Source: Deltaproteobacteria bacterium (GTDB lineage: Bacteria; Myxococcota_A; Polyangia; HGW-17; SLPX01). From it: a DNA stretch of 38,982 bases. Under the pieces are notes generated by a model. The model worked only from the letters and a program-made list of their open reading frames with translations. It was not told where the DNA came from and made no database searches. The position numbers and the translations under genes were made by a program. Numbering within the stretch: the stretch's first letter is position 1; each line of letters begins with the position of its first letter. The DNA lies in NCBI GenBank assembly GCA_021162935.1, contig JAGGXR010000075.1:1-38982 (forward strand). Direction: 5' to 3'. Shown one piece after another: positions 8,811-16,916 of the stretch.

Positions 8811-9362
8811 GTGAGCGACGAAAAACGAAAACGAAGCTGGCGCGAAATCGACAGAAAACGGGATCGTGGATCGGCAGGATCATCGAATGACGCTCCTGCC
8901 GGGCCCAGGCGCGACGGCCGAAGCTCGCAAAGATACAAGGCCATGCTCGAAAAGGCCTTCGATCGTGGGGACATGGGCGCCATCGTCGAACGGTTGGACC
9001 AATCCAGTCCAACCTCGACACCCGGCCAGGCATCCAAGAAAAATGCCAAGGGGCCAGGGCCCCAAAAATTGCTCCACCAAGTGAAAAATGCATCAGAGCG
9101 GACAACGGCCCTCGACGCCTTCGACCAATACGTTGAGCGATACGGCATGCCCAACGATTACGACGTCCTGACCCGCGCCCTGGAGCATCCCAAGCAACAG
9201 GTACTGCTGGCCGTCATGGAGCACATCATCCACCTTCTCGAAGAAAGCCGACCACGCCGCACAAAAACCCTGGCCGCACGCGTCAGACTCATCATGGAAG
9301 ACGACTTCGAGATGGACGAGGACGTGCGGCAGAAAGCCGCCGAACTGGCACAGCACCTCTGA
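8811..9362 (+). CDS. Small helical-repeat protein, function unknown
   Basis: 183 residues starting at GTG, with a strong GAGGAGG ribosome site seven bases upstream; no in-frame ATG near the N-terminus is as well placed. The first about 50 residues are very basic and probably disordered (KRKRSWREIDRKRDR). Residues about 85-183 are helical, with a HEAT-like feel (LTRALEHPKQQVLLAVMEHI, then an acidic helix). A basic tail before a helical scaffold suggests nucleic-acid or protein binding, but nothing specific can be assigned. It converges on the next minus-strand gene across a 37-base gap. Confidence 0.65.
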   Translation: MSDEKRKRSWREIDRKRDRGSAGSSNDAPAGPRRDGRSSQRYKAMLEKAFDRGDMGAIVERLDQSSPTSTPGQASKKNAKGPGPQKLLHQVKNASERTTALDAFDQYVERYGMPNDYDVLTRALEHPKQQVLLAVMEHIIHLLEESRPRRTKTLAARVRLIMEDDFEMDEDVRQKAAELAQHL

Positions 9363-9399
9363 CCGCCGGCGAGCCACACGATTCGCTGGTGCCCTGTGG

Positions 9400-11058
9400 C
9401 TATCGCTCGATACCCACGATTCGCATGCCCCGACCAGATGACACGACGTGAACCCGGACATGCCCTCCAGGACCGCCCCGCCGGGCGACCGAGAGGATGG
9501 AATACCGATACCCCTTCAGATCGAGCGTCCCGCAGACCCGACTGCCCTTTCCCGCCCATTGCGCACGTCCGACGCGACGGCCCCTGCCGTCCATGATCCT
9601 CACATCATAGTGATGCCGAGTTGATGAGAAGCCCATCCGACTCCACAGGTCCACGAAACAGAAACGAACGATGCGCCCCTGGCCGGGACGCCGTACGTGA
9701 GCCCGTTCCTCGATCGAAAACCGCACCAGTGGAGCCGAATGCGACAACCCCCACCTGGCAGCAAACCTGGCCCGACGCACAAGGCGATGGACCAGCCGGG
9801 ACGCCACATGTTGCTTCAGAAAACAAGCCTCCACGGCTCGGCTGATCGTCGCGACATCGAAACCGGCCAGGATGCGCCCCGCCCAGAACAGATCCTGCGG
9901 CGTCGCCGATTCGAAGGCAGGATGTCGCATCCTCGGCCTCCAGGCAGAAGGAGAGAACCCGCCCCTACCGCCGCGCCCAACACGGACTCCTGAATGCCCC
10001 GCATGCCAGCCTGCCATGCCAACGAACCACAAGAAATGCGTGACCAGCCCACCACGGATCAGATCCACTCCAGAAAACTCATCCAGACCCGTCAGATCCA
10101 GCCAGGCCGCGATCATGCGCAACCCTCGCAACGAACGTCGCTGGTCATGTGCCAATCGATCTGATGGATCGCCCGGCCTCGTCCCGGTCAAAGCAAAGGG
10201 GCCTAGAGCCCGACCGGCCTGGAGTCGAATCGCCACGGCAGGCCCCGCGAACCGAAGCCACGTCCCCATGCGTCCCGCATCCGGCTCTGTTCGACAGCCA
10301 CGAGGCTGCCAGTTGAGGCTCACAGGCGGTCGATGGTTCGGGCAACGACTCACGATCGACGACCCACGAATACGCCCTGGGTCGACGAACACCATGTACG
10401 TCCTGGGCACCCAGTATCCGGCGGCCCAAAGCAAACGTGATGCGACCACCGGATAGGCAACTCTGATCGGATCCGATCCAAACGGTCCATGACGCGGCCG
10501 AGTCAGCACGAACTGATGGCCCAACAGGTCCCCGACGAGCGCCCATTCCATGACACGCCAACTGCCTTGGGCCACGAGGCGCCAGGGACCGAATATGGAC
10601 GGGCCACCATCCAGATTACCCACATCCAGACGACGATCCCGCCGATACGGACCGCCGTAAGACTCCACGTCCCGACCAAGGCCCACCGAACTGACGAACC
10701 AGGTGGAATCGGGCACGAAATCCAAGGCGTTCACATCCCCCGAAGGCGCCGAATCCTCCAGGCTCAACCATCGATCCCAAAAACCGGTGAACCTCCTTTG
10801 AAACGTCAGCCCCCATCGACTGGGATGCCGAGCCGCCAGCACGCGCCGAACGGGTCGGCGGCATTCGGTCCAGGCAATCGGTTGGTCCCGGAAGTGATGC
10901 GGACCGCAGGAAGCAAGAACGAACAACGCTCCGTTGAAAACGCACGATGCGACCCCACGCCGACAAAACAGCATCCAGAACGTGACGTGCGACCCACGCC
11001 CGATCGATCGGACCACTGGTCGTGGCTGGACCTGTCGCGGACGCAGCAGGATCCTCAT
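9400..11058 (-). CDS. Putative lipoprotein coupled to the Omp85-like gene, function unknown
   Basis: 552 residues if started at 11058, where the ATG overlaps the upstream gene's TGA as ATGA. A second ATG at 10974 would give a textbook lipoprotein signal: a basic start, a hydrophobic stretch and the lipobox LASC (Cys51 of the long form). The long form places 28 basic residues before that, unusual for an exported protein, so the shorter start is a serious alternative. The mature part is rich in Trp, Arg and Gly (for example GFWDRWLSLED, YVVPRTYMVFVDPG) and matches no family I know. The coupling suggests a function with the barrel encoded just upstream. Confidence 0.65.
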   Translation of the reverse strand: MRILLRPRQVQPRPVVRSIGRGSHVTFWMLFCRRGVASCVFNGALFVLASCGPHHFRDQPIAWTECRRPVRRVLAARHPSRWGLTFQRRFTGFWDRWLSLEDSAPSGDVNALDFVPDSTWFVSSVGLGRDVESYGGPYRRDRRLDVGNLDGGPSIFGPWRLVAQGSWRVMEWALVGDLLGHQFVLTRPRHGPFGSDPIRVAYPVVASRLLWAAGYWVPRTYMVFVDPGRIRGSSIVSRCPNHRPPVSLNWQPRGCRTEPDAGRMGTWLRFAGPAVAIRLQAGRALGPFALTGTRPGDPSDRLAHDQRRSLRGLRMIAAWLDLTGLDEFSGVDLIRGGLVTHFLWFVGMAGWHAGHSGVRVGRGGRGGFSPSAWRPRMRHPAFESATPQDLFWAGRILAGFDVATISRAVEACFLKQHVASRLVHRLVRRARFAARWGLSHSAPLVRFSIEERAHVRRPGQGRIVRFCFVDLWSRMGFSSTRHHYDVRIMDGRGRRVGRAQWAGKGSRVCGTLDLKGYRYSILSVARRGGPGGHVRVHVVSSGRGMRIVGIER

Positions 11059-12644
11059 CGCAACATCCCCATGCCCACGGCGCATAGCCAACTCCGCCGC
11101 CCCAGTCCAAACTGGACGTACGGTGCCCACGGTCCCAATCGCCCCCACTCTAACCTTGCCCCCAGCGACCACAGCCCCTGACTCCAGCTCCACCCCTCCA
11201 GATCTTGGCCCGCCGTCTGGGCCCAATCGAAGAACGCCAAGGCATCGAACCCGAAGGGAAGCGCCTGACGATATTCCAGGGAAGCGAAACCAAGGAACGG
11301 ACCGGACAACGCCCCCTCCCGCCATCCGCGAAGCAGCCGTTGCCCACCAGCAGAAGGCCATTCGGCGGGCGCCAGCGACCGACCGGCTCGTCGATCCCGT
11401 TTGCTCGTAAGGCTCGGCTGATAGGCTAGTTCGACCCAGGCGGTCACGAGCGCCCGAGCCCCGATGGGCAAGCCGTACCACAGATCCGCCGTGGCCCGGA
11501 TCGTACTGGCCGGACGGCCGGGGGCAAACCACCACAGATCCGCGCGCAGGCCCAAACCGGCCTGGCGTCGATCCGCCGCACGCACCTCGCTCCAAGGACG
11601 AATCACGGCTCCGGATCGGTGCCTCGACGAATCGATCCGACTCTGATATCCGACCCCGGCACGCAGAAGCATTCCGGATGCATGGGGCCAGGGCCACGGG
11701 TTGCCAGCGGCCTGCCGGCCGTCCGACAACCCGTCCGAGCCCACTACGACCGGAATCGGATGGGACGGAAGGCCGTCCGCACCACCCCACGACAGATCCT
11801 GCCAACCAACGCCCCCCGCGACCATCCAGGGTCCACGGCGCCACGATGCGGCGCCAGCCACCTCATAGCGGCGGCGCCACAGCATCACGCCGTCGCGAAA
11901 TCCGATCTGAAGCCCATACGGGCCTGTCACGGCCCAAGGCGCCGCGTGAAACCGCAGGTCATCACGTTCGTCCGCCCCTGACGCGACGGTCACCAACACC
12001 TTCTTGCCCAGGTCCACTCCAAACAACGCCCTTCCACCAAACACCCGACGGCCTCCACCCCATCCGGTCACGAGCAAACGACACCGATCGCAGGGCTGCA
12101 TCCGCGGCAGCAACACCATCCCGCCAGCACGGGGACGACGATGGTTTTCCCAATGCAGGAAAGGAATGAACCGGCCGCCTCGCCCGTCCAGATTGCGGCG
12201 AACCCATGCACCGAACCCACTTTGATCCGCCCAGGACACGACTAGGGCGGCAGGCGTCCACAGTAGGCGCATTGCGGTCGCCACGGGCCAGAGCACCACC
12301 TGTCCAATCCGTGCCGCCCATCCAGGACGGCTCGTCCTGGGCGCCAGGCACCGTTGCCCAGAGTGAGGCTCAGGCGACGCACTGCGGCGTTTTGCATTCG
12401 CTCCAGAGGGAGGCCCCTGCGATCCATCGCGCTTTTCTTCCTGACCAAAATCGCTCCTCGAACCCGTTCGGGCGCCCTGTCGGATCGCTGCACGGTTGCT
12501 TCCACTCGTCGTACGCACAGAGCCCGATCGCCCCACCGACGCCGACGAATCGGTCGGATTGGCGACGAGAGACTCCCAGGACCACCCAAATGAGCCAAGC
12601 CCGAGCAGCCAGAACAGCAACACGTATGCTCTGTGACGAACCAT
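11055..12644 (-). CDS. Omp85/BamA-like outer-membrane barrel protein
   Basis: 529 residues. The N-terminus is a signal peptide (VRHRAYVLLFWLLGLGSFGWSW), then about 90 low-complexity Ser/Arg/Gly residues, then beta-rich sequence. The C-terminal third carries the surface-antigen pattern of Omp85 barrels: GGQRLLRGWREG (like the GG..LRGY motif of strand loops), then EYRQALP, ALAFFDWA and GARLEWG. No POTRA domains are recognisable, so it could be a short Omp85 relative or an unrelated barrel. The ATG at 12644 has AAGGA eight bases upstream; an ATG three codons earlier overlaps that site. Its stop overlaps the next gene's start by four bases. Confidence 0.7.
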   Translation of the reverse strand: MVRHRAYVLLFWLLGLGSFGWSWESLVANPTDSSASVGRSGSVRTTSGSNRAAIRQGARTGSRSDFGQEEKRDGSQGPPSGANAKRRSASPEPHSGQRCLAPRTSRPGWAARIGQVVLWPVATAMRLLWTPAALVVSWADQSGFGAWVRRNLDGRGGRFIPFLHWENHRRPRAGGMVLLPRMQPCDRCRLLVTGWGGGRRVFGGRALFGVDLGKKVLVTVASGADERDDLRFHAAPWAVTGPYGLQIGFRDGVMLWRRRYEVAGAASWRRGPWMVAGGVGWQDLSWGGADGLPSHPIPVVVGSDGLSDGRQAAGNPWPWPHASGMLLRAGVGYQSRIDSSRHRSGAVIRPWSEVRAADRRQAGLGLRADLWWFAPGRPASTIRATADLWYGLPIGARALVTAWVELAYQPSLTSKRDRRAGRSLAPAEWPSAGGQRLLRGWREGALSGPFLGFASLEYRQALPFGFDALAFFDWAQTAGQDLEGWSWSQGLWSLGARLEWGRLGPWAPYVQFGLGRRSWLCAVGMGMLR

Positions 12645-12846
12645 TTCGTTCATCCTTGCGTGATACCAACTCCGCTCCGACTGGGCAACAAGCGATCCCG
12701 AAAGTCCCCAAAGACGCCAGGCAGGATCGGCACGACATCGTTGTCCATGTGAAGCAATCCTGACGCGTATGGGCCGACCGGCCTTGGAATTTGTAGTTGA
12801 CAGGAACAACTGAGCGAACACCATACGCCCAAGCTGGAGGTGTTCC

Positions 12847-15840
12847 ATGGCACACAGGATCGAGGTACGACTCAGGCCAGGCGTTCGAGATCCCCTCGGG
12901 GCAAAGGTGGCTCGCGCAGCGGCCACACACCTTGGTTTTCAGGATCTCGCCGTCTCCACCGTCGAGGTCTATGTCGTCGATGGAGACCTGACATCCAATC
13001 AACTCGAACAATTCGCGAAGGGCCCTCTGTCCGACCCAATCGTGCAACGACCGGTGATCGACGAATCGGCGGCCCTACTCGATCCAGACGCTCCGCATGC
13101 CCGTCCCTTCGACTGGCTCGTGGAGGTGGGCTACCGCCCCGGCGTAACCGACAACACCGGAAGAACCGCGACCGAAGCACTTGACCTCCTGCTGGGCCAC
13201 GAGGGACCAAAGGTCTACAGCGCCCGACAGTACCTGCTGTCGGGTACGTTGACCGAAACCGACGCACAGCGCCTGGCATCAGAACTTCTGGCCAACGACC
13301 TCATTCAAACCACCGTCATCCTGTCACGTGATGCATTGGCGCGCCGTGGACGCATCACCGCCCTGGTGCCGAAGGTCATCGAGACCGCCCGGATCCAGGT
13401 AGAACGCATCGACCTGGAACGGTCCGACTCCGATCTGATCGACCTGAGTCGCACCCGCGTGTTGGCGCTCAACGTGGACGAGATGAAAACCATCGCCGCG
13501 CATTTCCGAAATCCGTCCGTCCAAGCCGATCGTGAGCCATTCGGCTTGGATGCCCGCATCACGGACGTGGAGCTGGAATGCCTCGCCCAAACCTGGTCCG
13601 AGCACTGCAAACACAAGATTTTCAACGCCATCATCGAATACGAAGACCGCAGCGGTGAAAAGAAAACCATCGAATCCATCTTCGATACCTACATCAAAGC
13701 AGCCACCAAGGAGGTACGTCGGTCCCTCGCGGACCGGGACTACTGCCTATCCGTGTTCAACGACAACGCCGGAGTCATCGAGTTCACCAAAGACTGGAGC
13801 CTGGTCTTCAAGGTCGAGACGCACAACAGCCCTTCGGCACTGGACCCGTACGGCGGCGCACTGACCGGTATCGTCGGAGTCAACCGCGACCCGTTCGGCA
13901 CTGGCATGGGTGCCAGGCTCCTGTTCAACACGGACATCTTCTGCCTGGCCCCACCGAAGCAACACAGCGACTTACCTCCTCGACTCCTCCAACCCATCAG
14001 AGTCCTCGAAGGCGTTCGAGAAGGGGTGGAACACGGAGGAAACAAGTCCGGTATTCCGACGGTCAACGGGGCGGTGGTGTTCGACGAGCGGTACCTCGGC
14101 AAGCCTCTGGTCTACTGTGGAACCGGAGGGATCATGCCGTCTCGAATCGCTGGCAAGCCGTCCCACGAAAAGGCCGCACGGCCCGGCGACCACGTGATCA
14201 TGGTGGGAGGACGCATCGGCAAGGACGGCATCCATGGGGCCACGTTCTCTTCTGAACAGCTCCACGAAGGCTCGCCTGCTACGGCCGTGCAGATCGGAGA
14301 TCCCATCACGCAAAAACGCATGTTCGACATGCTCCTGCTGGCACGAGACGAGGGCCTCTACCACTCCATCACGGACAACGGAGCAGGAGGCCTGAGTTCC
14401 TCGGTGGGTGAGATGGCGCAACAAAGCGGGGGCGTGGACCTGGATCTTGCCAAAGCCCCCCTCAAGTACAGCTCCCTGCAGCCCTGGGAAATCCTGGTTT
14501 CGGAATCCCAAGAACGGATGACGCTCGCCGTACCGTCCGAAAAGATGGAGCGCCTCCGATCGTTGGCCCAACGATACCAGGTGGAGCTGTCCGACCTGGG
14601 AACCTTTGATGCATCTGGATGGTTCACGGTTCGATACGAGGGCGACGTGGTGGCACGACTCGACATGGACTTCCTGCACGACGGTCTGCCCGCGATGCGT
14701 CTTCGCGGCAAGGCCGCCGCCGTTTCCGGCCAGGATCCCGCCCTCGAAGATCGCGACCCGAACCGGACCCTCATCACCATGATGGGACGCCTCAACGTGG
14801 CCTCGAAAGAATACTGGATCCGCCAGTACGACCACGAGGTGGGGGGCGGCTCGGTGGTCAAACCGTTGATGGGCCGCGACCAGCAGGCGCCGAGCGATGC
14901 CGCAGTCATCCGCCCTGTCCTCGGACGACCGGAGGCCGTGGTCGTGTCCAACGGCCTCTGTCCGAGGTACTCCGATATCGACGCCGGAGCCATGGCGGCG
15001 GCCGCTCTGGATGAAGCTGTTCGCAACGCCGTCTGCGTGGGAGCCGACCCGGATCGTCTGGCCGCTCTGGACAATTTCTGCTGGCCCGATCCGGTCGAGG
15101 GCCCCGACAATCCAGACGGTGCGCACAAGTTGGCACAACTCATCGAGGCAAACGAGGCACTCTACAACCTCTGCGTAGCCTATGGTATCCCGCTCATCTC
15201 GGGCAAAGATTCCATGAAAAATGACTACCGTGCAGGCGACGTAAAAATATCGGTTCCGCCAACCCTGCTCGTCTCCGTGGTGGGTCGGATGCTCGACGCC
15301 GCCAAAGCGGTCACATCCGATGCCAAGAAGCCCGGTGACTCCGTGTTCGTGGTGGGCACCACCCTCCGGGAACTGGGAGGAAGTGAATATCTGGCGGCCA
15401 TGGACGAAATCGGGGCCTCGGTACCAAGGGTCCGACCGAAAGAACACCAGGCCTGCTACCGAGCTATCCACCAGGCAATAGACCGAGGCCTGATCCGTTC
15501 CTGCCACGACTGCAGTGACGGAGGCCTTGCCGTGGCACTCGCCGAAACAGCGTTGGGAGGACAGCTCGGCATGGACATCGATCTCCGCTCCGTACCACAA
15601 CAAGGTGAACAGAACGAAGTGTCCCTGCTCTACGCGGAATCCACGGGGCGATTCGTGCTGACCGCAGCACCGGACGCCGAACGGGAACTGGCGGACCTGT
15701 TCGAAGGCCTCCCGTTCTCCCGAATTGGCACCACACGATCGAAACCACGCTTCTTGATCACGGGTCTGGCCGGGGCTTCGGTCGTGGACCTGGATCTGGA
15801 CGCAGTCGGTGCTGCGTGGAGGACCACCCTGAACCTCTAG
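12847..15840 (+). CDS. purL: Phosphoribosylformylglycinamidine synthase, PurS-PurL fused subunit
   Basis: 997 residues. Catalyses the ATP-dependent conversion of FGAR to FGAM in purine synthesis, using ammonia from PurQ. Residues 1-75 look like a PurS domain (RIEVRLRPGVRDPLG and VEVYVVDGD). The synthase part follows: QTWSEHCKHKIF near 248-259, ETHNSPSALDPYGGA near 324, the Gly-rich GVEHGGNKSGIPTVNGA, DNGAGGLSSSVGEMA, and a second half with ISGKDSMKNDY and CHDCSDGGLAVA. There is no fused glutaminase; that is supplied by the next gene. The start has GGAGG six bases upstream. A perfect TTGACA at 12797-12802 lies upstream, but no clear -10 fits. Confidence 0.96.
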   Translation: MAHRIEVRLRPGVRDPLGAKVARAAATHLGFQDLAVSTVEVYVVDGDLTSNQLEQFAKGPLSDPIVQRPVIDESAALLDPDAPHARPFDWLVEVGYRPGVTDNTGRTATEALDLLLGHEGPKVYSARQYLLSGTLTETDAQRLASELLANDLIQTTVILSRDALARRGRITALVPKVIETARIQVERIDLERSDSDLIDLSRTRVLALNVDEMKTIAAHFRNPSVQADREPFGLDARITDVELECLAQTWSEHCKHKIFNAIIEYEDRSGEKKTIESIFDTYIKAATKEVRRSLADRDYCLSVFNDNAGVIEFTKDWSLVFKVETHNSPSALDPYGGALTGIVGVNRDPFGTGMGARLLFNTDIFCLAPPKQHSDLPPRLLQPIRVLEGVREGVEHGGNKSGIPTVNGAVVFDERYLGKPLVYCGTGGIMPSRIAGKPSHEKAARPGDHVIMVGGRIGKDGIHGATFSSEQLHEGSPATAVQIGDPITQKRMFDMLLLARDEGLYHSITDNGAGGLSSSVGEMAQQSGGVDLDLAKAPLKYSSLQPWEILVSESQERMTLAVPSEKMERLRSLAQRYQVELSDLGTFDASGWFTVRYEGDVVARLDMDFLHDGLPAMRLRGKAAAVSGQDPALEDRDPNRTLITMMGRLNVASKEYWIRQYDHEVGGGSVVKPLMGRDQQAPSDAAVIRPVLGRPEAVVVSNGLCPRYSDIDAGAMAAAALDEAVRNAVCVGADPDRLAALDNFCWPDPVEGPDNPDGAHKLAQLIEANEALYNLCVAYGIPLISGKDSMKNDYRAGDVKISVPPTLLVSVVGRMLDAAKAVTSDAKKPGDSVFVVGTTLRELGGSEYLAAMDEIGASVPRVRPKEHQACYRAIHQAIDRGLIRSCHDCSDGGLAVALAETALGGQLGMDIDLRSVPQQGEQNEVSLLYAESTGRFVLTAAPDAERELADLFEGLPFSRIGTTRSKPRFLITGLAGASVVDLDLDAVGAAWRTTLNL

Positions 15841-15849
15841 GAGGAAGTC

Positions 15850-16722
15850 ATGTCACGGGTCCAATGCCTCGTGCTGTCGGGAAATGGTACAAACTGTGAG
15901 CGAGAAACCGCACATGCATGCACTCAGGCTGGGGCCGATCGGGTGGATGTCGTTCCGATTTGGGATCTCTTGGCGGGACAGCATCAACTCGACGCCTACA
16001 ATTTCCTCTGTCTTCCAGGAGGTTTCCTGGATGGTGACGACCTGGGAGCCGCCAAGGCCATGGCCTGGCGTCTGACCATGGCCCGGACGCCTTCGGGCCA
16101 AAGCATTGCGGAACAACTCGCCCGATTCGTCACCGAACCAAGGCTCGTCCTGGGCATCTGCAACGGATTCCAACTCATGGCAAAACTGGGTCTCATCCCC
16201 AATCCCAGTCCTATTGACGGAGGGGATGCGCAGGGGAAAGCAGCCATGACCCACGAGGGCCACGAACCTGCGCCCCAGCAACAAGTCACGATCTGGGCAA
16301 ACGACTCGGGACGATTCGAGGATCGATGGGTCCGTCTGACCTTCGACCAGGACTCCCCCTGTATCTTCACCAAGGGCATCGAGGACATGTGGCTGCCTAT
16401 CCGGCATGGCGAGGGCAAGGTCATCTATCGAGGCAGCCAGGAGGAGGCCTTCGTGACGGACAATCATCTGATTCCCTTACGCTATGCCGACCCGCAGACC
16501 GGCAGCCCCACTGAAATCTACCCGGCCAACCCAAACGGCTCACCTGGAGGCACGGCCGGTCTCTGCGATCCAACCGGCCGCTTGTTCGGGCTCATGCCCC
16601 ACCCAGAAGCCTTTCACGACGCCACGAACCACCCCGCATGGACGAGCCTCGGTCTGAAAGGACGCGGAGATGGACTGGCATTGTTCGACAATGCCGTCTC
16701 CTGGCTCAAGCGAAACGGCTGA
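15850..16722 (+). CDS. purQ: Phosphoribosylformylglycinamidine synthase, glutaminase subunit
   Basis: 290 residues of class I glutamine amidotransferase. The nucleophile is Cys104 in LGICNGFQLM and the His-Glu pair is in MPHPEAF (His251, Glu253). The oxyanion-loop LCLPGGF is at 53-59. It releases ammonia from glutamine for PurL. It is longer than the about 225-residue PurQ of Bacillus type and closer to the glutaminase domain of large PurL proteins. It starts nine bases after the purL stop with GAGGA between them, so the two are one operon and presumably one complex. Confidence 0.95.
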   Translation: MSRVQCLVLSGNGTNCERETAHACTQAGADRVDVVPIWDLLAGQHQLDAYNFLCLPGGFLDGDDLGAAKAMAWRLTMARTPSGQSIAEQLARFVTEPRLVLGICNGFQLMAKLGLIPNPSPIDGGDAQGKAAMTHEGHEPAPQQQVTIWANDSGRFEDRWVRLTFDQDSPCIFTKGIEDMWLPIRHGEGKVIYRGSQEEAFVTDNHLIPLRYADPQTGSPTEIYPANPNGSPGGTAGLCDPTGRLFGLMPHPEAFHDATNHPAWTSLGLKGRGDGLALFDNAVSWLKRNG

Positions 16723-16916
16723 CCCAATCCTTGCCGAATCACGGCAGGAACAACGCCAACCACACGCATCGAGCGACATCGCCACAACAGAGATCGACGC
16801 GACGCACATGGAACCATGCGACGGAGGCTGCCCCTTGAACGATCGAGCAACGGTGGATTGGAGAAAAGAGATGGCCCTGCCGAATCAGCAAGGCACGAGG
16901 CCAAAACGCAGGAGCA

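Noticed and set aside
11059-11844. Upstream extension of the lipoprotein frame (9400-11058)
   Set aside because: It overlaps the Omp85-like gene, is low in sensible structure, and the ATGA overlap at 11055-11058 marks the real start.
13972-15603. Long minus-strand frame of 543 codons
   Set aside because: It is antisense to purL, which has full homology on the other strand, and its translation shows no family.
16723-16916. Inverted and repeated TGCCGAATCA segments between purQ and the repeat lipoprotein
   Set aside because: Stems are only about five bases and no T run follows, so no terminator or element can be claimed.
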